Source of the DNA: Streptomyces verrucosisporus
GTDB lineage: Bacteria; Actinomycetota; Actinomycetes; Streptomycetales; Streptomycetaceae
Direction of reading: 5' to 3'
Assembly (NCBI RefSeq): GCF_017114865.1
Contig: NZ_JADEYH010000005.1
Span: forward strand, 62,001-126,000
Length of the DNA stretch: 64,000 nt
Both the position numbers and the translations under genes were made by a program. This document shows, one piece after another, positions 52,051 through 61,165 of the stretch. The notes below the pieces were generated by a model, which saw only the letters and a program-made list of their open reading frames with translations, ran no database searches and was not told where the DNA came from. Each line of letters opens with the position of its first letter. Within the stretch, counting starts at the first letter, position 1.

Positions 52051-53688
52051 ATGCGCATCCTCGGCATCAACGCCGTCTTCCACGACCCGGCGGCGGCACT
52101 GGTGATCGACGGCCGCACCGTCGCGGCGGCGGAGGAGGAGCGGTTCAGCCGGCGCAAGCACGGCAAGCGGCCGGTGCCGTTCTCCGCCTGGGAGATGCCG
52201 GAGCTGTCGGCGGCCTGGTGCCTGCGGCAGGCCGGTCTCACCCCCGCCGACCTGGACGCGGTCGCCTACTCCTTCGACCCCGCCCTGTCGGCGCCGGCCG
52301 AGTCGCTGGGCCTGAAAGACCCCTGGGACCACCTGCGCCAGGAGTACGCCCGCCGCGCCCCGTCCTTCCTGGCCGAGGCGCTGCCGGGCCTGGACCCCTC
52401 CGCCGTCCGCTTCGTGCCGCACCACATGGCGCACGCCGCGTCCGCCGGGATCGCCGGGCCGCACCGCGACAGCGCTGTACTGGTCCTCGACGGGCGCGGC
52501 GAGTGCGCCTCCCATCTGTCCGGCCGCTACCACGGCGACCTGCTGGAGGTGCTGGCCACGCAGAGGCTGCCGCACTCGCTCGGCCTGGTCTACGAGGAGC
52601 TGACCGAGCACCTGGGCTTCCTGCGCTCCAGCGACGAGTACAAGGTCATGGCGCTGGCCTCCTACGGCAAGCCGCGCTTCCTGCCCCAGCTGCGGCAGTG
52701 GGTGCACAGCGACGGCAGGGGCGGCTTCGCCGCCCACGGGGTGGAGTGGGCGGCGCTGGCCCCGGCCCGCGAGGCGGGCGCCGATTGGAACCAGGACCAC
52801 GCCGACCTGGCCGCCAGCGCCCAGGCCGTGCTGGAGGAGACGCTGCTGGACCTGGCGAGCTGGCTGCACGCCGAGGGCGGCGGCCGGGAGCTGACCCTGG
52901 CCGGCGGGGTGGCGCTGAACTGCGTGGCCAACTCCCGGCTGGCCGCCGAGGGCCCCTTCGAGCGGGTGTGGGTGCAGCCCGCGGCCGGCGACGCGGGCAC
53001 CGCGCTGGGCGCGGCCCTGCACCTGGCCGCCGCACACGACGAGTCCCCGCCGCCGATGCCCGGCGCCGACCTGGGCCGCGGCTGGTCGGAGCAGGAGATC
53101 GAGGACTTCCTCAAGGACGCGGCCGTCCCATACGAGCGGCCCGCCGACATCGCCGAGACCGTCGCCGGGACACTGGCCGGCGACGGGATCGTGGCCTGGT
53201 TCCAGGGTCGCGCCGAGTACGGGCCGCGCGCCCTGGGGCACCGCTCGCTGCTGGCCCACCCGGGCCGGGCCGAGAACCTGGACCGGCTCAACCGGGTGAA
53301 GGGCCGCGAGGAGTTCCGCCCCGTGGCGCCCATGGTCACCGAGGAGCGCGCCGCGGAGATCTTCGACGGGCCGCTGCCCAGCCCGTACATGCTGTTCGTG
53401 CACGACGTGGCCAGGCAGTGGCGCAGCCGCATCCCCGCGGTGGTGCACGTGGACGGCACCGCCCGCATCCAGACGGTGAACCCGGGCGACGAGCCGCTGG
53501 TGGCGCGGATGCTGGCGGCCTTCGAGCGCCGCACCGGGCTGCCGGTGGTGGTCAACACCAGCCTCAACACCGCCGGGCGCCCGATGGTGGACTCCCCGCG
53601 TGACGCGCTGGAGTGCTTCGGCTCCTCACCCGTGGACCTGCTGGCCATCGGACCGTTCGCGGTCCGCCGCGGAAGGTTCTTCGCGTGA
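52051..53688 (+). CDS. NodU/CmcH-type carbamoyltransferase
   Basis: O-carbamoyltransferase of 545 residues that moves a carbamoyl group from carbamoyl phosphate to a hydroxyl, using ATP and metal. The N-terminal Kae1-like part starts MRILGINAVFHDPAAALV and has the metal site PHHMAHAASAG. The second part contains GGVALNCVANSRL and the C-terminal RAEYGPRALGHRSLLAHP with VVNTSLN. This is the first gene of a ten-gene operon joined by start/stop overlaps up to 63984. ATG 52051 has CGGAGG 8 bases upstream. It probably O-carbamoylates the heptose glycan; sugar and position are unknown. Carbamoyl-heptose is a known modification of some core lipopolysaccharides, by other enzymes. Confidence 0.9.
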   Translation: MRILGINAVFHDPAAALVIDGRTVAAAEEERFSRRKHGKRPVPFSAWEMPELSAAWCLRQAGLTPADLDAVAYSFDPALSAPAESLGLKDPWDHLRQEYARRAPSFLAEALPGLDPSAVRFVPHHMAHAASAGIAGPHRDSAVLVLDGRGECASHLSGRYHGDLLEVLATQRLPHSLGLVYEELTEHLGFLRSSDEYKVMALASYGKPRFLPQLRQWVHSDGRGGFAAHGVEWAALAPAREAGADWNQDHADLAASAQAVLEETLLDLASWLHAEGGGRELTLAGGVALNCVANSRLAAEGPFERVWVQPAAGDAGTALGAALHLAAAHDESPPPMPGADLGRGWSEQEIEDFLKDAAVPYERPADIAETVAGTLAGDGIVAWFQGRAEYGPRALGHRSLLAHPGRAENLDRLNRVKGREEFRPVAPMVTEERAAEIFDGPLPSPYMLFVHDVARQWRSRIPAVVHVDGTARIQTVNPGDEPLVARMLAAFERRTGLPVVVNTSLNTAGRPMVDSPRDALECFGSSPVDLLAIGPFAVRRGRFFA

Positions 53689-54746
53689 GCGCCCCGCACC
53701 GGGCCGCCGTCGACTACTCGGTGGTCATACCCACCGTCGGCCGCCCCTGCCTGGCCGACTGCCTGGCGTCGCTGGGCGGGTCGTCCGGACCCGAGCCGCG
53801 CGAGATCGTGATCGTGGACGACCGGCCGCAGCCCGAGCCGCTCCGCGAGGGCCTGCCGCTGCACTCACTGGGCCCGCTGCGCGAGCGCGCCACCGTGGTG
53901 CAGACCGGCGGCCGGGGCCCGGCCGGCGCCCGCAACATCGGCTGGCAGCTGGTCACCGCCCCCTGGGTGGCCTTCCTCGACGACGACGTGCGCGTCGGCG
54001 CCCGCTGGCGCGAGGCCCTGGCCCGCGACCTGGGCGAGGCCGACCCCACCGTCGCCGGGGTGCAGGGGGTGCTGGACGTGCCGCTGCCCACCGGTCGGCG
54101 CCCCACCGACTGGGAGCGCAACACCGCCGGGCTGGCCCGCGCCCAGTGGGCCACGGCCGACATGGCCTACCGCACCGAGGCGCTCAAGGCGGTCGGCGGC
54201 TTCGACGAGCGCTTCCCGCGTGCCTTCCGCGAGGACGCCGACCTGGCGCTGCGGGTGCTGGACGACGGCTGGCGCATCCGGCGCGGCAACCGGCTGACCA
54301 CGCATCCGGTGCGGCCCGCCGGCCGCTGGGTGTCGCTGCGCATGCAGCGCGGCAACGCCGACGACGCGCTGATGCTGCGGCTGCACGGCCCCGCCTGGTG
54401 GCGGCGGGCCGCGGCCCCCCGGGGCCGCATCCGGCGCCACGCGGCGGTCACGGCCGCAGGCCTCGCGGCGCTCGTCTCGGCCGCGGCGGGACGGCGGTGG
54501 GCCGCGGCCCTGGCCGGGACGGGGTGGCTGCTGGGCACGGCCGAGTTCGCCCGCGCCCGGATCACGCCCGGGCCCCGCACCCGCGAGGAGGTCACGACCA
54601 TGCTGGCGACCAGCGCGCTCATACCGCCGCTGGCGGTGTACCACCGGCTGGCCGGGACGCTGCGCCACCGCGCCGCCGCCCCCTGGGAGGCGGGCCCGGG
54701 CGGCGGACACGGCGGCGGGGACCGTGCCGGGGGAGGCACGGCATGA
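53685..54746 (+). CDS. GT2 glycosyltransferase
   Basis: Inverting GT-A glycosyltransferase of 353 residues. VDYSVVIPTVGRP is the N-terminal strand; APWVAFLDDDVR gives the metal-binding DXD-like acidic motif; FDERFPRAFREDADLALRVLDDG holds the acceptor ED motif. Near 255-310 two short hydrophobic stretches may associate with the membrane. It overlaps the carbamoyltransferase by 4 bases (GTGA), and gmhB begins inside its stop. Donor unknown. Confidence 0.87.
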   Translation: MSAPHRAAVDYSVVIPTVGRPCLADCLASLGGSSGPEPREIVIVDDRPQPEPLREGLPLHSLGPLRERATVVQTGGRGPAGARNIGWQLVTAPWVAFLDDDVRVGARWREALARDLGEADPTVAGVQGVLDVPLPTGRRPTDWERNTAGLARAQWATADMAYRTEALKAVGGFDERFPRAFREDADLALRVLDDGWRIRRGNRLTTHPVRPAGRWVSLRMQRGNADDALMLRLHGPAWWRRAAAPRGRIRRHAAVTAAGLAALVSAAAGRRWAAALAGTGWLLGTAEFARARITPGPRTREEVTTMLATSALIPPLAVYHRLAGTLRHRAAAPWEAGPGGGHGGGDRAGGGTA

Positions 54747-55447
54747 CGGCGGTGCGCGCGGTGCTGCTCGACCGGGACGGGACCCTCGTGGAGGACGTCC
54801 CCTACAACGGCGACCCGGATCTGGTGCGCCCGATGCCGGGCGCCGCCGAGGCGATGGCGCTGCTGCGCTCCCGCGGTGTGCCGGCCGCGGTGGTCACCAA
54901 CCAGTCCGGCATCGCGCGCGGCCTGATCGGCTGGGACGACATGGGCCGGGTGCACGCCCGGATCGACGAACTGCTGGGCCCCTTCCACGCCTGGGCCGTC
55001 TGCCCGCACGGCCCGGACGACGGCTGCGCCTGCCGCAAGCCCGCCCCCGCCCTGCTGCTGGACTCGGCCCGGCGGCTGGGCGCGGCCCCCGCCGAGTGCG
55101 TGGTGATCGGGGACATCGGCTCCGACGTGGAAGCCGCGCGTGCCGCAGGCGCCCGCGCCATCCTCGTCCCCACCCCCGTGACCCTTGCGGAGGAGGTGCG
55201 GGAGGCGCCCGCGGTCGCCCCCGACCTGCTCACGGCGGTGCGCGCCGCGCTGGACGGGCCGTGGCCGGGCCCCGCCGGCGGGCGGGCCGGGGACGGCCGC
55301 GCTCCCGTGCGGGAGTTCGCACCCGCCGACCGGGCCGCCCGGACCCCGGCGACCTCCCGCGCCGCGGCCCGCACGGCCTCCCGCACAGCCGCCCGTACGT
55401 CCGCCCGCGCAGCCGCCCGTACCGCCACCGTCCGGAGGCCGTCATGA
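54743..55447 (+). CDS. gmhB: D-glycero-D-manno-heptose 1,7-bisphosphate 7-phosphatase
   Basis: HAD-superfamily phosphatase of 234 residues. AVLLDRDGTLVEDV has the nucleophile Asp and second Asp; VVTNQSGIARG and VVIGDIGSDVEAARAAG are the other HAD motifs. The GmhB zinc loop, CPHGPDDGCACRKPAPA, has all its ligands (Cys, His, Cys, Cys). It makes heptose 1-phosphate from the 1,7-bisphosphate, between the two HldE reactions. The C-terminus (about 190-234) is an unusual Arg/Ala/Thr repeat. It overlaps the GT2 and GT9 genes on either side by 4 bases. Histidinol phosphatase is a less likely reading because hldE and gmhA share the operon. Confidence 0.88.
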   Translation: MTAVRAVLLDRDGTLVEDVPYNGDPDLVRPMPGAAEAMALLRSRGVPAAVVTNQSGIARGLIGWDDMGRVHARIDELLGPFHAWAVCPHGPDDGCACRKPAPALLLDSARRLGAAPAECVVIGDIGSDVEAARAAGARAILVPTPVTLAEEVREAPAVAPDLLTAVRAALDGPWPGPAGGRAGDGRAPVREFAPADRAARTPATSRAAARTASRTAARTSARAAARTATVRRPS

Positions 55448-56589
55448 GAGCACTCGTCGCACGTCTGGACAGCTTCGGGGACGTGCTGCTGGCAGGCCCG
55501 GCGGTGCGGGCCGTGGCCGCGCGCGCCGACCGTGTGACGCTGCTGTGCGGCCCGCGCGGCGCGCCCGCCGGGCGGATGCTGCCCGGGGTGGACGAGGTCC
55601 TCGTCTGGGACGCCCCCTGGGTGGGCCTCGACCCGCCCCCCACCGCGCGGGACGGCGTCGAGGAGGCCGTGGAGCTGATCGCCGGGCAGCGCTGCGACAC
55701 CGCCCTGGTCCTGGCCTCGGCCCACCAGAGCCCCCTGCCCACCGCCCTGGTGCTGCGGATGGCGGGAATCTCCCGGATCGCCGCCGACAGCGTCCACTAC
55801 CCCGGCTCGCTGCTGGACGTCCGCCACCGGCGCGACGAGCACGCGCACGAGGCCGAGGCCGCGCTGGCGCTGGCCGAGACGGCCGGCTTCCCCCTGCCCG
55901 GGGGCGACGACGGGCGGCTGCGGGTGCTGCCTCCGCCCGGGGCGGAGGAGCTGGCCGGGCCGCCGGGCTATGTCGTACTGCACCCGGGCGCGAGCGTGCC
56001 AGCCCGCCGCTGGAGCCCGGGGCTGTCGGCCGAGGCCGTCGAAGCCCTGGCCGAGGCCGGGCACCGGGTGGTGGTCACCGGTGTGCCCGAGGAGCGCGAG
56101 CTGACCTCGTACGTGGCCGGCCGCGCGGGGCTGGACCTGGGAGGGCGCACCTCGCCCGCCGAGCTGGCCGGAGTGCTGGCGGGCGCGGCGGCCGTGGTCA
56201 CCGGGAACACCGGCCCGGCCCACCTGGCCGCCGCCGTGGGCGCGCCGGTGGTATCGCTGTTCTCGCCGGTCGTCCCGGCCGAGCGCTGGGCCCCCTTCCG
56301 GGTCCCCCTGGTACTGCTGGGCGACCAGCAGGCCGCCTGCGCCGGTACCAGGGCCCGTGTCTGCCCCGTCCCCGGGCACCCCTGTCTGGACCGCGTGACG
56401 CCCCAGGACGTGGTCACGGCCGTGGAGAAGGCCGCCGCCGAAGGCGGTAGGCAGAGCACAGCCGCCGAAGGCGGTAGGCAGAGCACAGCCGCCGAAGGCG
56501 GTAGGCAGAGCACAGCCGCCGAAGGCGGTAGGCAGGGCACAGCCGCCGGGGGCGACCGGGAGAGCACGGGCCGGGAGGGCGCCGTATGA
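55444..56589 (+). CDS. GT9 heptosyltransferase-like protein with C-terminal tandem repeat
   Basis: GT-B heptosyltransferase-family protein of 381 residues, resembling WaaC/WaaF/WaaQ. RALVARLDSFGDVLLAGPAVRAV is the N-terminal family signature; VLHPGASVPARRWS is the donor site and VTGNTGPAHLAAAVGAPVVSLFSP the highly conserved C-terminal block. Residues about 331-375 are a run of AAEGGRQST units (positions 56434-56568), absent from relatives. It should transfer heptose from a nucleotide-heptose to the growing glycan. It is coupled to gmhB by ATGA overlap. Confidence 0.87.
   Translation: MRALVARLDSFGDVLLAGPAVRAVAARADRVTLLCGPRGAPAGRMLPGVDEVLVWDAPWVGLDPPPTARDGVEEAVELIAGQRCDTALVLASAHQSPLPTALVLRMAGISRIAADSVHYPGSLLDVRHRRDEHAHEAEAALALAETAGFPLPGGDDGRLRVLPPPGAEELAGPPGYVVLHPGASVPARRWSPGLSAEAVEALAEAGHRVVVTGVPEERELTSYVAGRAGLDLGGRTSPAELAGVLAGAAAVVTGNTGPAHLAAAVGAPVVSLFSPVVPAERWAPFRVPLVLLGDQQAACAGTRARVCPVPGHPCLDRVTPQDVVTAVEKAAAEGGRQSTAAEGGRQSTAAEGGRQSTAAEGGRQGTAAGGDRESTGREGAV
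56434..56568 (+). repeat. 27-bp tandem repeat (coding), five units
   Basis: Three identical units (56434-56460, 56461-56487, 56488-56514), a fourth with one change (56515-56541) and a degenerate fifth (56542-56568). They code for AAEGGRQST repeats, in frame, near the C-terminus of the GT9 protein. Such identical copies imply recent expansion and length variation between strains. Confidence 0.9.
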
Positions 56590-57551
56590 GGATCCTGCTG
56601 TGGCATGTGCACGGTTCCTGGACCACCGCGTTCGTCCAGGGCCCGCACACCTACCTCGTACCCGTCACCCCAGACCGGGGCCCCGACGGACTCGGCCGCG
56701 CCGTCACCTTCGACTGGCCGGACAGCGTGGTGGAACTGCCCCCCGAGGAACTGCGGGAGGCGGACGTCGACCTGGTGGTGCTCCAGCGCCCCCACGAGCT
56801 CGGCCTGGCCGAGCAGTGGCTGGGCGGCCGGCTGCCGGGCCGCGACGTGCCGGCCGTCTACCTGGAGCACAACGCGCCGGACGGGAACGTGCCCGACACC
56901 CGCCACCCGATGGCCGGGCAGACGGGCCTGCCGATCGTCCACGTCACCCACTTCAACCGGCTGTTCTGGGACTGCGGCCCCTCCCCCATCGCCGTCGTCG
57001 AACACGGCATCGTGGACCCGGGGCCGCTGTACACCGGCGATCTGGAGCGGGCGGCGGTGGTGGTCAACGAGCCGCTGCGCCGCGGCCGCACCACCGGCAC
57101 CGACCTGCTGCCGCGTTTCGCGCAGGCCGCGCCGCTGGACGTCTTCGGCATGCGGACGAGGGGGCTGGCCGAGCGGCTCGGCGTCCCCGAGGAGCGCTGC
57201 CGCTCCCACGAACTCCCCCAGCGCGAGCTGCACCTGGCCATGGCCCGGCGGCGGGTGTACGTGCACCCGGTCCGCTGGACCTCGCTCGGCCTGTCGCTGC
57301 TGGAGGCCATGCACCTGGGCATGCCCGTGGTCGCGCTGGACACCACCGAGGCGTCCGCGGCCGTGCCCGAGGGGGCCGGAGTGCTCTCCAACCGGCTCGA
57401 CGTCCTGACCGACGCCGTCCGCGGTCTCCTCGCCGACCCGGCGTACGCGCGCCACGTCGGCGAGCAGGCGCGTACGGCGGCACTGGCCCGCTACGGGCTG
57501 CCGCGCTTCCTGGACGACTGGGAGCGGCTGATCAAGGAGGTGGCCCGATGA
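56586..57551 (+). CDS. GT1/GT4-like glycosyltransferase
   Basis: Glycosyltransferase-like protein of 321 residues. RILLWHVHGSWTTAFVQGPHTYLVPV is the N-terminal pattern of a glycosyltransferase family common in actinobacteria. The C-terminal half carries HPVRWTSLGLSLLEAMHLGMPVVALDTTEA, the GT4-like donor site with Glu. The first half is divergent and the chain is shorter than ordinary GT4 enzymes. It overlaps its neighbours by 4 bases on each side (ATGA). Donor and acceptor unknown. Confidence 0.8.
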   Translation: MRILLWHVHGSWTTAFVQGPHTYLVPVTPDRGPDGLGRAVTFDWPDSVVELPPEELREADVDLVVLQRPHELGLAEQWLGGRLPGRDVPAVYLEHNAPDGNVPDTRHPMAGQTGLPIVHVTHFNRLFWDCGPSPIAVVEHGIVDPGPLYTGDLERAAVVVNEPLRRGRTTGTDLLPRFAQAAPLDVFGMRTRGLAERLGVPEERCRSHELPQRELHLAMARRRVYVHPVRWTSLGLSLLEAMHLGMPVVALDTTEASAAVPEGAGVLSNRLDVLTDAVRGLLADPAYARHVGEQARTAALARYGLPRFLDDWERLIKEVAR

Positions 57552-58768
57552 GGATCGCCATGGTGTCCGAGCACGCGAGTCCACTCGCCGCGCTCGGCGG
57601 ACCCGACTCCGGGGGCCAGAACGTGTACGTCGCGCAGTTGTCCAAGGAGCTGGCGCGGCGCGGCCACCAGGTCACCGTCCACACCCGCCGGGACTCCCCC
57701 GAGCCACCCGACCGGGTGCCTCTGGCGCCGGGGGTGATCGTCGAGCACGTACCGGCCGGGCCGCCTCGGCCGGTGCCCAAGGACGAGCTGCTGCCGCACA
57801 TGACCGCCTTCGGCGACCATCTGGCGCGCCGCTGGGAGGCGCGGCGGCCGGACGTGGCGCACGCGCACTTCTGGATGTCGGGCACGGCCGCGCTGCTCGG
57901 CGCGAAGGGCCGGGGCGTCCCGGTCGTGCAGACCTTCCACGCGCTGGGCACCGTCAAGCGGCGCCACCAGGGCGCGGACGACACCAGCCCGCCCGAGCGG
58001 ATCGAGGTGGAGCGGCGGATCGGCCGCGAGTGCGCCCGTGTCCTGGCGACCTGCGCCGACGAGGTGTTCGAGCTGACCGCGATGGGCGTGCCGCCGGAGC
58101 GGACGTCGGTGGTGCCGTGCGGTGTGGACACCCTGGAGTTCGGCCCGGCCGGCCTTGCCGTGCGAGGTGCCCGCCGCGACGGCCCGCACCGGCTGCTGGC
58201 GATCGGCCGCCTGGTGCCGCGCAAGGGCTTCGACCAGGCCATCGCGGCGCTGGCCCAGGTCCCCGGCGCGGAGCTGCTGATCGCCGGCGGCCCCGAACCC
58301 GCGCTGCTGGAGACCGACCCCGAGGCGGTGCGGCTGCGGCGGCTGGCCGGCCGGCTGGGGGTGGCGGACCGGGTGCGGCTGCTGGGCGCGGTGCCGCACG
58401 AGCGGATGCCCGAGCTGATCCGCGGCGCCGACCTGGTGCTGTCCACGCCGCGCTACGAGCCGTTCGGCATCGTCCCGCTGGAGGCCATGGCCTGCGGGGT
58501 GCCGATCGTGGCCACCGGCGTCGGCGGCCATCTGGACTCGGTCGCCGACCGGGTCACCGGGCGGCTGGTGCCGCCGGACGATCCCGGCGCGCTCGCCCGC
58601 GCCGTCAACGAGCTGACCGGCTCCCCCGGGCTGCTGCGCCGCTACGGCGAGGCCGGTCGTGGGCGCGTCCTGGCCCGCTTCTCCTGGGAGCGGGTCGCCG
58701 ACGGCGCCGAGCAGGTGTACGCCCAGGTGGTCGCGCGCCACCGTGTTCCGACGGGGGCGACCCGATGA
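57548..58768 (+). CDS. GT4 glycosyltransferase
   Basis: Retaining GT-B enzyme of 406 residues. VSEHASPLAALGGPDSGGQNVY is the family N-terminal loop; DVAHAHFWMSG, VPCGVDTLEFG and the donor-site RYEPFGIVPLEAMACG (E-x7-E) are intact. It is similar to sucrose-synthase-like or mannosyltransferases. It lies between the GT1/4-like gene and gmhA, both overlapping by 4 bases. Confidence 0.87.
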   Translation: MRIAMVSEHASPLAALGGPDSGGQNVYVAQLSKELARRGHQVTVHTRRDSPEPPDRVPLAPGVIVEHVPAGPPRPVPKDELLPHMTAFGDHLARRWEARRPDVAHAHFWMSGTAALLGAKGRGVPVVQTFHALGTVKRRHQGADDTSPPERIEVERRIGRECARVLATCADEVFELTAMGVPPERTSVVPCGVDTLEFGPAGLAVRGARRDGPHRLLAIGRLVPRKGFDQAIAALAQVPGAELLIAGGPEPALLETDPEAVRLRRLAGRLGVADRVRLLGAVPHERMPELIRGADLVLSTPRYEPFGIVPLEAMACGVPIVATGVGGHLDSVADRVTGRLVPPDDPGALARAVNELTGSPGLLRRYGEAGRGRVLARFSWERVADGAEQVYAQVVARHRVPTGATR

Positions 58769-59511
58769 CGACACCCAGGACCACCGCGAAGAACGGCTCC
58801 AGGGCCGCCGCCAAGGCCGCCACCGGGACCGCGGCCAAGTCCGCCGCCGGGAACGGCGCGAAGGTCCGCCGCGTCCGGGCGGCACCGGCTCCGGCCCCCG
58901 CCCCGGCGACGGGGCCGGTCGCCGGCCACTGCGACGAGCTGCTGCACGCGCTGGCACCCTTCCGCGACCAGGCCGGCACCGCCCAGAGCTGGGGCGAGCG
59001 CCTGGCGCGGGTGCTGGCGGGCGGCGGACGGCTGCTGGCGGCCGGGAACGGCGGCAGCGCCGCCCAGGCCCAGCATCTGACGGCCGAGCTGGTGGGCCGC
59101 TACCGCGACGACCGCCCGCCCTTCTCCGCCATCGCCCTGCACGCCGACACCTCCTCCACCACCGCGATCGCCAACGACTACGGGGTGGACGAGGTGTTCG
59201 CCCGGCAGGTGCGGGCGCACGGGCGCGGGGGCGATGTGCTGATGCTGCTGTCGACCAGCGGCGCCAGCGCCAACCTGCTGTCGGCCGCCGAGGCCGGGCG
59301 CGGGGCGGGGATGTCGGTGTGGGCGCTGACCGGGCCCGCACCCAACCCGCTGGCCGCGGGCAGCGACGAGTCGCTGTGCGTACGGGCGGGCTCCACCGCG
59401 ACGGTGCAGGAACTCCACCTGGTGACGGTGCACATGGTGTGCGCCGCGTTCGACGCCGCCCTGGAGGGCGTCCTGGAAGGGGGGAGCGCCGACGATGCCG
59501 CCGACGCCTGA
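58765..59511 (+). CDS. gmhA: Sedoheptulose-7-phosphate isomerase (phosphoheptose isomerase)
   Basis: SIS-domain isomerase of 248 residues that makes D-glycero-D-manno-heptose 7-phosphate from sedoheptulose 7-phosphate, the first step of heptose synthesis. AAGNGGSAAQAQHLTAELVGRY carries the Ser and catalytic Glu, STSGASANLL is the second phosphate loop, and QELHLVTVHMV has the active-site His. The first 50 residues are an unusual Ala/Lys/Pro-rich extension. ATG 58765 overlaps the GT4 stop, and hldE starts 17 bases before its end. The isomerase assignment rests on motifs and on hldE/gmhB in the same operon. Confidence 0.9.
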   Translation: MTTPRTTAKNGSRAAAKAATGTAAKSAAGNGAKVRRVRAAPAPAPAPATGPVAGHCDELLHALAPFRDQAGTAQSWGERLARVLAGGGRLLAAGNGGSAAQAQHLTAELVGRYRDDRPPFSAIALHADTSSTTAIANDYGVDEVFARQVRAHGRGGDVLMLLSTSGASANLLSAAEAGRGAGMSVWALTGPAPNPLAAGSDESLCVRAGSTATVQELHLVTVHMVCAAFDAALEGVLEGGSADDAADA

Positions 59512-61165
59512 CCCGATGCCCGAGCCGGCACCCGAGCCGATGTCCGATCCGGCGTCCGAGCCGCTGCCCGGTTCGCTGTACGGCGCGGTGCCCGGCGCCT
59601 CCACCGCGCCGGGCGGCGGCGCCGCACCGCTGGTCGTGGTCGGCGACGCCCTGCTCGACCGCGATCTGGTCGGCCGCGCGGACCGCCTGGCCCCGGACGC
59701 GCCGGTGCCGGTGCTGGAGGACTGCGAGGAGCGGCTGCGCCCGGGCGGCGCCGCCCTGGCAGCCTATGTGGCGGCGCTCGGCGGCCGCCCGGTCACCCTG
59801 GTGACCGCCCTGGGGGAGGACCCGGCGAGCGCGCGGCTGCGCGAACTGCTGGCTCCCTGGGTGTCGGTGGCCGCACTGCCCCTGGACGGCGCCCTGTCGG
59901 AGAAGACCAGGGTGCTGGCCGGCGGCCGCCCGGTGGTCCGGATGGACCGGGGCGACGGCCGGGCCCTCTTCGGCGGGGGCCCCGGCGGGGGCGGGACCGT
60001 GCCCGAGGAGGTCCGCGAGGCGATCGCCTCGGCCCCGGCCCTACTGGTCTCCGACTACGGCCGGGGCACGGCGGACGCCGTACGCGGGCTGCTGGCAAAG
60101 CGGGCCGTCCGGGTGCCGCTGGTGTGGGACCCGCATCCGCGCGGCCGCGAGCCGGTCCCGGGCACCCGTCTGGTGACCCCGACGGCGGCGGAGGCCCGGT
60201 TGTTCGCCGGACGGCTGGAGGGGGGTCCCGGCGTTCCCGGGGGTCCGTCCGGCCCGGTGGCCGACGCGGCCCCGGCGAAGGCAGGCAGGGCTTCGCGGCC
60301 CCCGAAGACCGCGCGGGCGGCAGGGCCCGTGAGGCCGGCGAAGCCGTCCGGCGAGTCGGAGAGTCTGCACGCGGCGGCCCACCACGCCCGGGCGCTGGCC
60401 GAGGCCTGGGGCGCGGCCTCGGTGGCCATCACCCTCGGCGACCGCGGCGCGCTGCTGTCCTACGGCGACCATCCGCTGCTGGTGCCCGCGCCCGCGCGGC
60501 ACAGCGGCGACTCCTGCGGAGCCGGCGACCAGTTCGCCGCCGCCGCGGCCGGGCTGCTGGCCGACGGCGCGCTGCCGGAGACCGCCGTACGCGGCGCGGT
60601 GGCGGCCGCCACCGGCTATGTGGCGGCCGGGGGCGCGGCGGCGCTGGCCTTCCCCGACCGGGCCGCACCCCGGCCCCCCTCGGCCGCCCGCGGCGAGGAC
60701 GCGGAGCACCTGGTGGCCCGGGTCCGGGCGGCGGGCGGCACGGTGGTGGCCACCGGCGGCTGCTTCGACCTGCTGCACGCCGGCCACGTCGGACTGCTCC
60801 AGGCGGCCCGCCGCACCGGCGACTGCCTGGTGGTCTGCCTGAACTCGGACGCCTCGGTGCGCCGCCGCAAGGGGCCGGGCCGGCCCATCAACCCACTGGC
60901 CGACCGCGTCCGGGTGCTGCGCGCCCTGGAGTGCGTGGACGCGGTGGCGGTCTTCGACGAGGACACCCCCGAGGAGCTGCTGGAGCGGCTGCGCCCGGAC
61001 GTGTGGGTCAAGGGCGGCGACTACGCGCTGGCCGATCTGCCCGAGGCCGCACTGGTGGAGGGCTGGGGCGGGCAGGCGGTGCTGCTGCCGTACCTCGACG
61101 GCCGCTCCAGCAGCCGTATCGCCGAGCGCGCGGCGGTGTCCGTGTCCCGGAACGGGGCTCGGTGA
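59495..61165 (+). CDS. hldE: Bifunctional heptose-7-phosphate kinase / heptose-1-phosphate nucleotidyltransferase
   Basis: Two-domain enzyme of 556 residues. The N-terminal ribokinase/PfkB domain (about 44-390) phosphorylates C1; it has GDALLDRDLVG, RPVVRMDRGD and SGDSCGAGDQFAAAA, the catalytic Asp motif. The C-terminal domain (about 410-550) has the nucleotidyltransferase signature VVATGGCFDLLHAGHVGLL and KGPGRPINPLADRVRVL and makes the NDP-heptose. An insert of about 50 residues (235-285, Pro/Ala/Lys-rich) interrupts the kinase. The first 30 residues are Pro/Glu repeats. ATG 59495 follows GGAAGGGGGGAG. Together with gmhA and gmhB this is the complete pathway, though ADP versus GDP product cannot be told. 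Confidence 0.91.
   Translation: MPPTPDPMPEPAPEPMSDPASEPLPGSLYGAVPGASTAPGGGAAPLVVVGDALLDRDLVGRADRLAPDAPVPVLEDCEERLRPGGAALAAYVAALGGRPVTLVTALGEDPASARLRELLAPWVSVAALPLDGALSEKTRVLAGGRPVVRMDRGDGRALFGGGPGGGGTVPEEVREAIASAPALLVSDYGRGTADAVRGLLAKRAVRVPLVWDPHPRGREPVPGTRLVTPTAAEARLFAGRLEGGPGVPGGPSGPVADAAPAKAGRASRPPKTARAAGPVRPAKPSGESESLHAAAHHARALAEAWGAASVAITLGDRGALLSYGDHPLLVPAPARHSGDSCGAGDQFAAAAAGLLADGALPETAVRGAVAAATGYVAAGGAAALAFPDRAAPRPPSAARGEDAEHLVARVRAAGGTVVATGGCFDLLHAGHVGLLQAARRTGDCLVVCLNSDASVRRRKGPGRPINPLADRVRVLRALECVDAVAVFDEDTPEELLERLRPDVWVKGGDYALADLPEAALVEGWGGQAVLLPYLDGRSSSRIAERAAVSVSRNGAR

Noticed and set aside
54743..55447. Histidinol phosphatase (HisB-type) reading of the HAD protein
   Set aside because: The fold and zinc loop are shared, but gmhA and hldE in the same operon fit GmhB far better, and no his genes are nearby.
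56434..56568. CRISPR-like repeat array
   Set aside because: Repeats are contiguous without spacers, in coding frame, and 27 bp long, so this is a coding tandem repeat.
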